Of a stretch of 64,000 bases of DNA, positions 28,185-37,115 are shown in pieces. Source of the stretch: Acidovorax sp. CCYZU-2555 (lineage in GTDB: Bacteria > Pseudomonadota > Gammaproteobacteria > Burkholderiales > Burkholderiaceae_C); the NCBI RefSeq assembly GCF_018413525.1, contig NZ_JAHCDD010000006.1, forward strand, positions 1 through 64,000, written 5' to 3'. The notes below the pieces were generated by a model. It was not told the origin of the DNA and searched no databases. It saw only the letters and a program-made list of their open reading frames with translations. The position numbers and the translations under genes were made by a program. Positions within the stretch are counted from its first letter, which is position 1; every line of letters begins with the position of its first letter.

Positions 28185-29972
28185 ATGATACGTATTGCAG
28201 AACTCAAACTCCCACTGTCGGCGATCACTTTCGATCCCGAGAACCACACTGAATTCCACCCCGAGGCCAAACTGCGCACGCTCGCGGCGCAGCTGCTCGG
28301 GCTGGCGCCGGCCGATATCGGCCAGTTGCAGGTGTTCAAGCGCAGCTTCGACGCGCGCAAGGCCGACCTGCAGGCGGTCTATATCGTCGACCTCGAACTC
28401 GCCGATCCCGCAGAAGAACCGGAGTTGCTCGCCGAGTTCGAGCAACACCCGCATGTGAACCCCACGCCCGACATGGCCTGGAAGCCCGCGGGCCAGGCCC
28501 CGGCCGATCTCGCCCAACGCCCGGTCGTCGTCGGCTTCGGCCCCTGCGGCATCTTTGCCGCGCTGGCGCTGGCGCAGATGGGCTTCAAGCCCATCGTGCT
28601 CGAACGCGGCAAGGAAGTGCGCGAGCGCACGCAGGACACCTGGGGCCTGTGGCGCAAGCGCACGCTCACTCCCGAGTCGAACGTGCAGTTCGGCGAAGGC
28701 GGCGCGGGCACGTTCTCCGACGGCAAGCTCTACAGCCAGATCAAGGACCCGCGCCACCTGGGCCGCAAGGTCATGCAGGAATTCGTCGATGCCGGCGCGC
28801 CGCCCGAAATCCTCTACGCGGCCCACCCGCATATCGGCACCTTCAAGCTGGTCAAGGTGGTCGAGAACATCCGCGCGCAGATCATCGCGCTGGGCGGTGA
28901 AGTGCGTTTCGGCCAGCGCGTCGAAGACGTGCTGTTCGACAACGAAGACAGCCACGACGACGCAGACATGCGCCGTCAGCGCCGCGTGCGCGGCCTCATC
29001 GTGCGCGATCTCGCCACCGACACTTGCAGCGAACTCGCGGCCTCCCAGGTCGTGATCGCGCTGGGCCACAGCGCGCGCGACACTTTCGCCAGGCTCTATG
29101 AGCGCGGCGTGAGCATGGAAGCCAAGCCGTTCTCCATCGGCTTTCGCATCGAGCACCCGCAAAGCGTGATCGACCGCGCGCGCTGGGGCCGGCACGCGGG
29201 CCACCCGCTGCTGGGCGCGGCCGACTACAAGCTGGTGCACCACGCAGCCAACGGCCGCGCGGTCTACAGCTTCTGCATGTGCCCCGGCGGCACCGTCGTC
29301 GCCGCGACCAGCGAGCCCGAACGCGTGGTGACCAACGGCATGAGCCAGTACTCGCGCAACGAACGCAACGCCAACGCGGGCATGGTCGTGGCCATCGACC
29401 CGCCCGACTATCCGCGCACCGCAGAAGCCTTTGCCGCGGCCTTCGACGGCCGGACCTATGGCGTGGAAAACCTCGCCGCAGGCGAATTCCACCCGCTGTC
29501 GGGCATCGCCCTCCAGCGCCAGCTCGAATCGCGCGCCTATGTGCTGGGCGGCAGCAACTACGACGCGCCCGCGCAGCGCGTCGAAGATTTTCTCGCGGGT
29601 CGGCCGTCGACGGCGCTGGGCGAAGTCGAGCCTTCGTACAAGCCCGGCGTCCATCTGATCGACCTGCAGGCCGCGCTGCCCGCCTATGCGATCGAAGCCA
29701 TGCGCGAAGCCCTGCCCGCGTTCGGCAAGAAGATCCGCGGCTACGACATGCCCGACGCGCTGCTCACGGGCGTCGAAACGCGTACTTCGTCGCCGCTCAA
29801 GATGGGCCGCGACGACAGCTACCAGAGCCTCAACACGCGCGGCCTCTACCCGGCCGGCGAAGGCGCGAGCTATGCGGGTGGCATCCTGTCGGCCGGCGTC
29901 GACGGCATCCGTGTCGCCGAGGCCGTGGCGCGCCAGATACTGGGTCTACCGCTGCCCGCCAGCCGCCGCTGA
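28185..29972 (+). CDS. COG2509-type FAD-dependent dehydrogenase
   Basis: This 595-residue protein has an N-terminal unknown domain (residues 1-105), a Rossmann dinucleotide-binding motif VVVGFGPCGIFAALAL (about residue 113), and then the long flavoprotein body with SNVQFGEGGAGTFSDGKL and the C-terminal FAD contacts GEGASYAGGILSAGVDG. COG2509 proteins are widespread and described as uncharacterised FAD-dependent dehydrogenases; substrate and partner are unknown. The stop codon overlaps the start of the next gene as TGATG, so the two are coupled. Confidence 0.9.
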   Translation: MIRIAELKLPLSAITFDPENHTEFHPEAKLRTLAAQLLGLAPADIGQLQVFKRSFDARKADLQAVYIVDLELADPAEEPELLAEFEQHPHVNPTPDMAWKPAGQAPADLAQRPVVVGFGPCGIFAALALAQMGFKPIVLERGKEVRERTQDTWGLWRKRTLTPESNVQFGEGGAGTFSDGKLYSQIKDPRHLGRKVMQEFVDAGAPPEILYAAHPHIGTFKLVKVVENIRAQIIALGGEVRFGQRVEDVLFDNEDSHDDADMRRQRRVRGLIVRDLATDTCSELAASQVVIALGHSARDTFARLYERGVSMEAKPFSIGFRIEHPQSVIDRARWGRHAGHPLLGAADYKLVHHAANGRAVYSFCMCPGGTVVAATSEPERVVTNGMSQYSRNERNANAGMVVAIDPPDYPRTAEAFAAAFDGRTYGVENLAAGEFHPLSGIALQRQLESRAYVLGGSNYDAPAQRVEDFLAGRPSTALGEVEPSYKPGVHLIDLQAALPAYAIEAMREALPAFGKKIRGYDMPDALLTGVETRTSSPLKMGRDDSYQSLNTRGLYPAGEGASYAGGILSAGVDGIRVAEAVARQILGLPLPASRR

Positions 29973-30526
29973 TGACCTCCGCCATCGCTTTCACCGCGCC
30001 CACCCGGCGCGCGCTGGTGCTGGCCGCGCTGGCCATGGCGGTCGTGGTGTTGGCCTCCAACATCCTGGTGCAGTACGCGATCAACGACTGGCTGACCTGG
30101 GGCGCGATCACCTACCCGTTCGCGTTTCTCGTCAGCGAACTCGCCAACCGCGCCCATGGCCCGGCGCATGCAAGGCGCATCGCCTATGTGGGCTTTGCGG
30201 TCGCGGTCATGGCCTCGCTGCTGCTCGCGCCGGCGCGCATTGCGCTCGCCTCGGGCCTGGCGTTTGCGTGCTCGCAACTGCTGGACATCCATGTCTTTCA
30301 CCGCCTGCGCAACGGCCGCTGGTGGCGCGCGCCGCTGATCGCGACGCTGCTGGCCGCGCTGCTCGACACGGCCGTGTTCTGGAGCATCGCTTTCGCGGGC
30401 GAAGACCTGCCCTGGGTCACCTGGGCGATAGGCGATCTGGGCGTGAAGCTGGCGATGGGCGTTTTGCTGCTGCTGCCGTTCCGGTTGTGGATAGGGCGCA
30501 GGGCCAACGGACGAAGCCGTTCTTGA
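29972..30526 (+). CDS. VUT-family queuosine-precursor (preQ0) transporter
   Basis: This 184-residue membrane protein has five to six predicted helices. It matches the VUT/YhhQ family: LVLAALAMAVVVLASNILVQ, ITYPFAFLVSELANR, and SQLLDIHVFHRLRNG. E. coli YhhQ takes up the queuosine precursors preQ0 and preQ1. The ATG overlaps the stop of the COG2509 gene. No preQ1 riboswitch is possible at this position because there is no leader. The family is recognised with good confidence; the ligand is inferred. Confidence 0.87.
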   Translation: MTSAIAFTAPTRRALVLAALAMAVVVLASNILVQYAINDWLTWGAITYPFAFLVSELANRAHGPAHARRIAYVGFAVAVMASLLLAPARIALASGLAFACSQLLDIHVFHRLRNGRWWRAPLIATLLAALLDTAVFWSIAFAGEDLPWVTWAIGDLGVKLAMGVLLLLPFRLWIGRRANGRSRS

Positions 30527-30527
30527 A

Positions 30528-30560
30528 ACAAAAAAGCCCGCGTCTTCCAACGCGGGCTTC
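30528..30560 (-). terminator. Terminator of htpX, shared with the convergent VUT gene
   Basis: AAGCCCGCG (30534-30542) and CGCGGGCTT (30551-30559) form a nine-bp stem. On the minus strand it is followed by six T residues, ending the htpX transcript 30 bases after its stop. The T run is weak in the plus direction. Confidence 0.87.
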
Positions 30561-30592
30561 GATCTGTCGCCAGGGGCCTGAGGCCCCCTCAC

Positions 30593-31462
30593 TCAACCGC
30601 GCTGCAGCGCGGCGATGCGCTCTTCCATCGGTGGATGGGTGGAGAACAGCTTGCCGATATTGCCCGTGATGCCCATCGCGGCCACGCTCTTGGGCAGTTC
30701 GCCCGGGTGCATGCCGCCCAGACGGGCCAGGGCGTTGATCATGGGCTGCTTGCGGCCCATCAGCTGGGCGGCGCCGGCGTCGGCGCGGAATTCGCGCTGT
30801 CGGCTGAACCAGGCGACTATCATTGCCGCGACAAAGCCCAGCAGGATGTCCATCACGATGGTGGTCACGTAGTAACCGATGCCCGGGCCCGAGCTTTCGG
30901 AATCGTTCTTGCGCAGAAAGCTGTCAACCGCATAGCCGACCACGCGCGACAGGAACACGACGAAGGTGTTCATCACGCCCTGGATCAGCGTCATGGTGAC
31001 CATGTCGCCGTTGGCGATGTGGGCGACTTCGTGGCCGATCACGGCCTCGACTTCCTCGCGCGTCATGCCCGACAGCAGGCCTGTTGACACCGCGACCAGC
31101 GCCGAGTTCTTGAACGCGCCGGTGGCGAACGCATTGGGCTCGCCTTCGTAGATGCCGACCTCGGGCATGCCGATGCCGGCCTTGTCGGCAAAGCCGCGCA
31201 CGGTGTTGACGATCCAGGCCTCATCGGCGTTGCGCGGCTCGTTGATCACATGCACGCCCGACGACCACTTGGCCAGTGGCTTGCTGATCAGCAGCGAAAT
31301 GATCGCGCCGCCAAAACCCATGATGAAGGCAAAGCCCAGCAGCGCGGTGAGGTTCAGTCCGTTGGACGTGAGAAAGCGGTTGACGCCCAGCAGGCTGGCG
31401 ACGATGCCCAATACGGCCACGACGGCAATATTGGTCAATAGAAAAAGGGCAATTCGTTTCAT
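30593..31462 (-). CDS. htpX: Membrane protease HtpX
   Basis: HtpX is an inner-membrane zinc metalloprotease that degrades misfolded membrane proteins. The 289-residue protein has two N-terminal helices, the zinc motif HEVAH within [18 protein letters not shown] (about residues 140-145), two further helices, and the third ligand region [21 protein letters not shown] lies eight bases before the ATG. It begins five bases after the DUF3025 stop, so it is the last gene of a run NYN-DUF3025-htpX. Confidence 0.96.
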   Translation of the reverse strand: MKRIALFLLTNIAVVAVLGIVASLLGVNRFLTSNGLNLTALLGFAFIMGFGGAIISLLISKPLAKWSSGVHVINEPRNADEAWIVNTVRGFADKAGIGMPEVGIYEGEPNAFATGAFKNSALVAVSTGLLSGMTREEVEAVIGHEVAHIANGDMVTMTLIQGVMNTFVVFLSRVVGYAVDSFLRKNDSESSGPGIGYYVTTIVMDILLGFVAAMIVAWFSRQREFRADAGAAQLMGRKQPMINALARLGGMHPGELPKSVAAMGITGNIGKLFSTHPPMEERIAALQRG

Positions 31463-31467
31463 GGGGA

Positions 31468-32364
31468 TTAATTCTCCATAAGGAGGGAAAGCGGCGCGTT
31501 CGCCACATCACCCCATCTGGGGGCGTGGGACGCAGGGTTCAAGTCACGCAGCGCGCCGTCTTTCTGTTGTATGGGCTTATGAAGCCGGGCGCTGCGAAAC
31601 ACAAAAGGATCATCATAAAAGCAAACCTGTTCATTGCCCTTCCACCAGCCGGGCACGCCCAGCACCGGCAAAGGACTAAACGGCTTTTGCGCCAGCCATT
31701 GCGCGCTGCATTGGCGCGCCAGCGCCGCATCGACATCGGCCGGCAAGGTCTCGGGCGCGAGGCACAGCACATGGGCGGTGATCGACTTGCGCGGCTGCAC
31801 CAGCTTCTCGAGCAATGCATGGCCCAGCGGCAGCAGCCTGGCCTGCTGCCACAGATCGCGGCCATGCACGCCCAGCTGCAGCCAGTCGCGCGCGCTCAAG
31901 GCCTGCTGCAGCGCGGGCGGCGCCAGCAGCAGCGCGCCGTTCTCGTCGAGCAGCGTGGCCGCATCGCGCACCGGCCCGCGCACCGCGCCCACGCCGGCCT
32001 GGGCGATCTGCTGCGCCTGCACCGCATTGAGCTGGCGCTTGAGCTGCGGGTAATGCAGCCACACCATGGCGTTGAAGAAATCGTGCAGATTGCAGCGCGT
32101 GGGCACGGCGTGCTCGCGGTGAATGAACGCTTCGTAGGCCATGCCCGGCGGCAGCTGCGCCTGCGGCACGAAACGCCAGCCCGCGAGTTCGGTGAGACGG
32201 CCTTGCGCCTGCAGCGCCGCAAGGCCCGCATTGATCGCGTCGGGCACGGTCGCGCCGTTGGCGATGCGCTGCCAGATCGGTTCGGCGACGCCGCGCAGGC
32301 CTTGCAGCCAGGGCGCGGACCAGTCCACCTGGGACCAGTCGGTATCGGCGGTCAGGGGATTCAC
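31468..32364 (-). CDS. DUF3025 family protein
   Basis: This 298-residue cytoplasmic protein matches DUF3025 through the motif [15 protein letters not shown]-like [17 protein letters not shown] (about residues 90-105) and the C-terminal region LGVPGWW. It starts with GTG at 32364, overlapping the NYN-gene stop as GTGA. The function is unknown. The conserved His/Asp-containing core suggests an enzyme, but nothing in the sequence identifies a reaction. Confidence 0.88.
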   Translation of the reverse strand: MNPLTADTDWSQVDWSAPWLQGLRGVAEPIWQRIANGATVPDAINAGLAALQAQGRLTELAGWRFVPQAQLPPGMAYEAFIHREHAVPTRCNLHDFFNAMVWLHYPQLKRQLNAVQAQQIAQAGVGAVRGPVRDAATLLDENGALLLAPPALQQALSARDWLQLGVHGRDLWQQARLLPLGHALLEKLVQPRKSITAHVLCLAPETLPADVDAALARQCSAQWLAQKPFSPLPVLGVPGWWKGNEQVCFYDDPFVFRSARLHKPIQQKDGALRDLNPASHAPRWGDVANAPLSLLMEN

Positions 32365-33188
32365 TGCGCGCGTGCTTGTCGTTTGTCGCGCACCGCGACG
32401 CGCGAGGTGCCTTCGTCGCGCATCTCGAACGCCTGGGTAGCGGCCAGCAGCTTGGTGAGCGAGGCATAGCCGTAGTTGCGCGCATCGAACGAAGCCTTGT
32501 TGCCGATCTGCGTGCCCACGGCGCCGACGCGCGCCCAGCCCTGCTCGTCCTGCGTGGCATTGACGGCGTCGCGCAGCAGGCCCAGCAGCTGGCGGTCCTG
32601 GCGCAGCTGCTGCGAAGGCACGCGCAGCGTGGCCGGGCGCGCATTGGCCGTGCCCTCGCCCGGAACGATCAGCGGCGGAATCGCGGGCACGACCGCTTGC
32701 GCGATGGCCTCGGCCAGCTCTTCGGCCGGGCCGTGTTCGGCCGGCACCTGGCCCAGGGCTTCCAGATAAAGAAAGCGCGAACAGGCGTTCACAAACGGCA
32801 AGGGCGTCTGCTGCGCACCGAAGCCATAGACCGCCGCACCCTTGGCGCGCAGGTGCATGACCAGCGGCGTGAAATCGGCGTCCGACGACACGATGCCGAA
32901 TGCGTCGGGCTGCTCGGTATAGAGCAGCTCCATCGCATCGACGGTCATCGCCATGTCGGTCGCGTTCTTGCGCTTGGAATAGTCGAACTGCTGCATGGGC
33001 CGCAGCGCGAACTCGAGCAGCCGCGCCTGCCAGCCCTGCAGTGCAGGCTTGGTCCAGTTGCCATAGGCGCGGCGGATGTTGATCACGCCCAGCGTCGACA
33101 GCTCGGTCAGGATTTCATCGAGCTTCTCGGCGGGCGCGTTGTCGGCGTCGATCAGCAGGGCAATGCGCAGGGGGGACTCAGCGAGCAT
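32361..33188 (-). CDS. NYN-domain (LabA/PIN-like) protein with C-terminal OST-HTH/LOTUS-type domain
   Basis: This is a 275-residue protein. The ATG at 33188 is chosen over 33209 because GAGGAG stands five bases before it. Residues 6-150 form an NYN ribonuclease-like domain with acidic residues in ALLIDADNAP, KNATDMAMTVDAMELL and GIVSSDADFTPLV, the expected metal-binding set. Residues about 205-260 (LLGLLRDAVNATQDEQGW to NYGYASLTKLLAA) resemble a LOTUS/OST-HTH RNA-binding domain. NYN-LOTUS proteins are predicted RNA-processing nucleases. It is co-transcribed with DUF3025 and probably htpX. Confidence 0.88.
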   Translation of the reverse strand: MLAESPLRIALLIDADNAPAEKLDEILTELSTLGVINIRRAYGNWTKPALQGWQARLLEFALRPMQQFDYSKRKNATDMAMTVDAMELLYTEQPDAFGIVSSDADFTPLVMHLRAKGAAVYGFGAQQTPLPFVNACSRFLYLEALGQVPAEHGPAEELAEAIAQAVVPAIPPLIVPGEGTANARPATLRVPSQQLRQDRQLLGLLRDAVNATQDEQGWARVGAVGTQIGNKASFDARNYGYASLTKLLAATQAFEMRDEGTSRVAVRDKRQARAQ

Positions 33189-33617
33189 GGGCACTCCTCG
33201 GTGGGGCATACAGGATGCAGCCTACACCATCGCATGCGATGTGCCATGTACAGGCAATTTCTTTCCCAATGGATACGGCAGCTGCGACTTTGTTTTCCGA
33301 GGCCGGGTCTCGGCCCGGCAGCCGACTTCATTTTCTTGTACGCACAAGAAAACGAAGCAAAAGAAAGCGCCCCTGCTGTCTGCGACCCTGCGCTGCGCTC
33401 CGGGCAACCTGCCGTGCTCGGGGCTGGGCTGCACCGCAGAACTCGCTACGCGGCTACGCCGCTTCGCTCGAACAACTGCGGTGAGTCAGATTACGAAGTC
33501 GGTGTGTCCTTCGGCACACCGACCAGCCCAGCCCCTGCGCGCGCCAGGCGCAGCCAGAAGGGGGAACACCTTGGTAGCGCTGTGACGAAACGGGAGTTCG
33601 TCAGTTGGTTTCAGTAC
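33189..33617. repeat. Repeat-like intergenic region between pyrC and the NYN gene
   Basis: The core (about 33270-33570) carries CTCGGCCCGGCAGCCGACTT, then a 14-bp hairpin CTTCATTTTCTTGT / ACAAGAAAACGAAG (33326-33339 and 33344-33357, one mismatch), AAAGAAAGCGCCCCTGC, and further inverted GC-rich blocks. I recall closely similar sequence as a dispersed intergenic element in Comamonadaceae and some other proteobacteria. It has no gene with coding character on either strand. Confidence 0.6.
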
Positions 33618-34661
33618 TTAAATCATTTTCCAGGGCAGGGCCTCGCCCGAGCGCAGCGGCTTGAGCTGGGCTTCGCCGAATGCAAAGCTTTCGGGCGGAG
33701 TCCAGGATTCGCGGCGCAGCGTGATGGTGTCGGTGTTGCGCGGCAAGGCGTAGAAGTCGGGGCCGTTGAAGCTGGCGAAGGCTTCGAGCTTGTCGAGCGC
33801 GCGCGCGTTATCGAAGGCCTCGGCATACATTTCGATCGCCGCGTGCGCGCTGTAGCAGCCCGCGCAGCCGGTCGCGTGTTCCTTGAGGTGGGCCGCGTGC
33901 GGCGCGCTGTCGGTGCCCAGGAAGAACTTGGCATTGCCGCTGGTGGCGGCTTCGACCAGCGCCAGGCGGTGGGTCTCGCGCTTGAGCACGGGCAGGCAGT
34001 AGTAGTGCGGGCGAATGCCGCCGGTGAAGATCGCGTTGCGGTTGAACAGCAGATGCTGGGGCGTGATGGTCGCGCCCACGAAACGGTCGCTTTCGGTCAC
34101 GTACTGCGCGGCTTCGCGCGTGGTGATGTGCTCGAAGACGATCTTCAGCTCGGGGAAATCGCGGCGCAGCGGAATCAGTTGCTGGTCGATGAACGCCGCC
34201 TCGCGATCGAACAGATCGATCTCGCTGCCCGTGACTTCACCGTGCACCAGCAGCAGCAGGCCCGCGCGCTGCATGGCTTCGAGCGTCGCATAGGTCTTGC
34301 GCATGTCGGTCACGCCCGCATCGCTGTTGGTCGTCGCACCGGCGGGGTACAGCTTGAGTGCCACCACGCCAGCGGCCTTGGCGCGCACGATTTCTTCGGC
34401 CGGAATGTTGTCCGTGAGGTACAGCGTCATCAGCGGCTCGAAAGCCTGGCCTGGGGGCACGGCCGCGAGAATGCGCTCGCGGTAGGCCAGGGCCTGCTCG
34501 GCCGTCGTGACCGGCGGCTTGAGGTTGGGCATGATGATCGCCCGGCCGAACTGGGCGGCCGTGTGCGGCACGACGGTGCGCAGGGCTTCGCCGTCGCGCA
34601 CATGCAAGTGCCAGTCGTCGGGGCGGGTGATGGTGAGGGTGTCGAGTGGGGCGGTGGTCAT
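33618..34661 (-). CDS. pyrC: Dihydroorotase PyrC
   Basis: PyrC cyclises carbamoyl aspartate to dihydroorotate in pyrimidine synthesis. The start at 34661 gives 347 residues with the family N-terminus [14 protein letters not shown]. It shows zinc ligands H18 and H20, the carboxylated lysine in [14 protein letters not shown] (about residue 103), HGEVTG, FEHITT, and the late GTDSAPH. The frame extends eight codons further to 34685, but those residues are not conserved. It belongs to the shorter class of dihydroorotases, as in E. coli. Confidence 0.96.
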   Translation of the reverse strand: MTTAPLDTLTITRPDDWHLHVRDGEALRTVVPHTAAQFGRAIIMPNLKPPVTTAEQALAYRERILAAVPPGQAFEPLMTLYLTDNIPAEEIVRAKAAGVVALKLYPAGATTNSDAGVTDMRKTYATLEAMQRAGLLLLVHGEVTGSEIDLFDREAAFIDQQLIPLRRDFPELKIVFEHITTREAAQYVTESDRFVGATITPQHLLFNRNAIFTGGIRPHYYCLPVLKRETHRLALVEAATSGNAKFFLGTDSAPHAAHLKEHATGCAGCYSAHAAIEMYAEAFDNARALDKLEAFASFNGPDFYALPRNTDTITLRRESWTPPESFAFGEAQLKPLRSGEALPWKMI

Positions 34662-34718
34662 GGAGCGGTATTGTCCCATGACCACAAAGCACGCCCCAAG
34701 CGACTTTTTGACCGGAGC

Positions 34719-35456
34719 CTAGTGCTGCAGAATCTTGTTCAGGAATTCCTTGGTGCGTGGTTGACGCGCCTCGGGATTCTTGAAGAATTCATCGCTGGAG
34801 CAGTCCTCGAGGATCTTGCCGCCCACGTCCATGAAGATCACGCGGCTCGCGACCTTGCGCGCAAAGCCCATTTCGTGCGTCACGCACATCATGGTCATGC
34901 CTTCGTTCGCCAGGCCCACCATCACGTCGAGCACTTCGCCGACCATTTCGGGGTCGAGCGCCGAAGTGGGTTCGTCGAACAGCATCACAATGGGGTCCAT
35001 CGACAGCGCGCGCGCAATCGCCACGCGCTGCTGCTGGCCGCCCGAAAGCTGGCCCGGGAACTTGTCCTTGTGCGCCGTCAGGCCCACGCGGTCGAGCATC
35101 TTCAGGCCGCGCTGACGCGCTTCGTCGGCGCTGCGCCCCAGCACCTTGACCTGGGCGATGGTCAGATTTTCCGTCACCGACAGGTGGGGAAACAGTTCGA
35201 AGTGCTGGAACACCATGCCCACGCGGCTGCGCAGCTTGGGCAGGTTGGTCTTGGCGTCGTGCACGGCCGTGCCATCGACGAAGATCTCGCCCTTCTGGAA
35301 AGGCTCGAGCGCGTTGATGGTCTTGATCAGCGTGGACTTGCCCGAGCCCGAAGGCCCGCAAACCACCACCACTTCACCCTTGTTGATGTTGGTCGAGCAG
35401 TCGGTCAGCACCTGAAAGCTGCCATACCACTTGGAGACGTTCTTCATTTCAATCAT
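34719..35456 (-). CDS. gltL: Glutamate/aspartate ABC transporter ATP-binding protein GltL
   Basis: This 245-residue ATPase belongs to a polar amino-acid importer. The start [12 protein letters not shown] at 35456 has GGAGAG six bases upstream; the frame before it lies in the gltK-gltL gap. Walker [10 protein letters not shown], signature LSGGQQQR, Walker [14 protein letters not shown] and the H-loop CVTHEMGFA are all intact. It is the last gene of the operon gltI-gltJ-gltK-gltL and energises the two permeases. Confidence 0.95.
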   Translation of the reverse strand: MIEMKNVSKWYGSFQVLTDCSTNINKGEVVVVCGPSGSGKSTLIKTINALEPFQKGEIFVDGTAVHDAKTNLPKLRSRVGMVFQHFELFPHLSVTENLTIAQVKVLGRSADEARQRGLKMLDRVGLTAHKDKFPGQLSGGQQQRVAIARALSMDPIVMLFDEPTSALDPEMVGEVLDVMVGLANEGMTMMCVTHEMGFARKVASRVIFMDVGGKILEDCSSDEFFKNPEARQPRTKEFLNKILQH

Positions 35457-35561
35457 TTGGTGCTCTCCGTATCCGTATTCAGTTATCCATCCCGGCTGCG
35501 CCACTGGCGCGATCCAGGTGCGGGACGGCCCCCAAGGGTCGCCCCGCAACGCCTCGGCGGG

Positions 35562-36233
35562 TTATCTAATAATTGCGATGCGCTTGTGCAGACGCTTGAC
35601 CAGATAGGACAGCGCATAGCACAGCACGAAATAGGCGACTGCCGCAGCCAGGTAGGCTTCGATCGGTCGGCCGTAGTTCTTGCCCGCGACTTCAAAGCCC
35701 TTGAGCATGTCGTAGGCGCCAATCGCATAGACCAGCGACGTATCCTGGAACAGGATGATGGTCTGCGTCAGCAGCACCGGCAGCATGTTGCGGAACGCCT
35801 GCGGCAGCACCACCAGGCGCATGTTCTGGCCGTAGGTCATGCCCAGCGCCTGGCCCGCATTCACCTGACCGCGCGCGATCGACTGAATGCCGGCGCGCAT
35901 GATCTCGCTGAAGTAGGCGGCCTCGAAGGCGATGAAGGTGATGATGGCCGACAGTTCCGCGCCGATGGGGCGGCCGATGATGGCCGGCATCAGCAGGAAG
36001 AACCACAGAATAACCATCACCAGCGGAATCGAGCGCATGCCGTTGACGTAGATCGTCGCCGGCACCACGAGCCACTTCTTGCCCGAAAGACGCATCAGCG
36101 CCAGCACCGTGCCGAACAGCACGCCGCCCACGGTGGCGATCGCCGTCAGCATCAAGCTGAAATACAGACCCTTGAGCACGAAATTGCTCACGAGGTCCCA
36201 GTTGTAGAAACCAAAGTCGATGTGCAGATCCAT
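35562..36233 (-). CDS. gltK: Glutamate/aspartate ABC transporter permease GltK
   Basis: This 223-residue inner-membrane permease has about five helices. It carries the EAA-type coupling motif of the HisMQ family (EIMRAGIQSIARGQVNAGQA). The ATG at 36233 is taken as start with GGAGG nine bases upstream; a TTG two codons earlier lies too close to that site. It begins two bases after the gltJ stop. With GltJ it forms the transmembrane pore. Confidence 0.94.
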   Translation of the reverse strand: MDLHIDFGFYNWDLVSNFVLKGLYFSLMLTAIATVGGVLFGTVLALMRLSGKKWLVVPATIYVNGMRSIPLVMVILWFFLLMPAIIGRPIGAELSAIITFIAFEAAYFSEIMRAGIQSIARGQVNAGQALGMTYGQNMRLVVLPQAFRNMLPVLLTQTIILFQDTSLVYAIGAYDMLKGFEVAGKNYGRPIEAYLAAAVAYFVLCYALSYLVKRLHKRIAIIR

Positions 36234-36235
36234 GA

Positions 36236-36991
36236 TCAATGACCTCCTGCACTCGAAGCGGCAACCATTCCTGGCACCTGGGCGCGCTTTTCAATCCAGG
36301 CCATGATCCGGTTGATCGCGAACGCCGAGATCACGTACAGGCCGGTCACGGCCAAATAGACTTCGACGCCGCGGCCGGTCTCTTCCTGGGCCTGCATGGC
36401 AAACATGGTCAACTCCGTCACCGACACGGCAAAGGCCACCGACGAGTTCTTGAAGATGTTCATCGTCTCACTGGTCAGCGGCGGAATGATGATGCGCAGC
36501 CCCATCGGCAGCAGCACATAGCGGTAGGTCTGCCAGGTCGTGAAACCCACGGCCATGCCCGCATAGCGCTGGCCACGCGGCAGCGACTGCAGCCCCGAGC
36601 GCACCTGCTCGGCGATACGCGACGAGGTGAAGATACCCAGCGCCAGCACCACCAGCACGAAGCCCGGCACGGACTTCATCGCCGGCACGAAGGCGGGCAC
36701 CACGTGATACCAGAGAAAAATCTGGACCAGCAGCGGAATATTGCGAAACAGCTCCACCCAGGCGTTGCCGAAACGCACCAGCCACGGACTGTTGGGCAGC
36801 GTGCGCAGCACCCCGATCACGCCGCCCACCACCAACGCTATCAATAGCGCGAGCAGCGATACGGACACCGTCCAACCCCAGGCCGACAACATCCAATCCA
36901 TATAGGTGATGTCGCCGCCCTTGCCGAAGCACCCCTGCACCGCGACGCGGTCCAGCGTGTCCTCGCAGAACACCTGCCAATCCCAAGCCAT
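36236..36991 (-). CDS. gltJ: Glutamate/aspartate ABC transporter permease GltJ
   Basis: This 251-residue HisMQ-family permease opens with the GltJ-type segment WDWQVFCEDT and GGDITYMDWMLSAWGWT. It contains the coupling loop RIAEQVRSGLQSLPRGQ followed by YAGMAVGFTTWQTY. An intercistronic terminator separates it from gltI, so it is probably expressed below the binding protein. The gltK ribosome-binding site lies inside its last codons. Confidence 0.95.
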   Translation of the reverse strand: MAWDWQVFCEDTLDRVAVQGCFGKGGDITYMDWMLSAWGWTVSVSLLALLIALVVGGVIGVLRTLPNSPWLVRFGNAWVELFRNIPLLVQIFLWYHVVPAFVPAMKSVPGFVLVVLALGIFTSSRIAEQVRSGLQSLPRGQRYAGMAVGFTTWQTYRYVLLPMGLRIIIPPLTSETMNIFKNSSVAFAVSVTELTMFAMQAQEETGRGVEVYLAVTGLYVISAFAINRIMAWIEKRAQVPGMVAASSAGGH

Positions 36992-37054
36992 AGGATTTCC
37001 TTTATTGCCTCAAACCTCTGGTGACAACAGTGCGCAACGCGACTGTTTCACCAC

Positions 37055-37093
37055 ACAAAAAACCCCCTCCGAGACCAGCCAGAAGGGGGTTTT
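37055..37093 (-). terminator. Intercistronic terminator/attenuator between gltI and gltJ
   Basis: On the minus strand AACCCCCT and AGGGGGTT (37091-37084 and 37068-37061) form a stem followed by TTTTTTG. It sits 23 bases after the gltI stop. Partial termination here would leave the binding protein in excess over the membrane components, a known arrangement in amino-acid importers. Confidence 0.85.
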
Positions 37094-37115
37094 CATCCCG
37101 GACACCAAGCAGAAT

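Noticed and set aside
29279-29971. Plus-strand frame continuous with the VUT transporter and extending upstream
   Set aside because: The upstream part is a shifted reading of the COG2509 gene. The transporter begins at its own ATG (29972) overlapping that gene's stop.
32376-36242. Open plus-strand frame of almost 1300 codons
   Set aside because: It lies antisense to the NYN gene, pyrC and the glt operon, all of which have strong family matches. Its His/Arg/Gln-rich composition is the typical reverse-frame shadow in GC-rich DNA.
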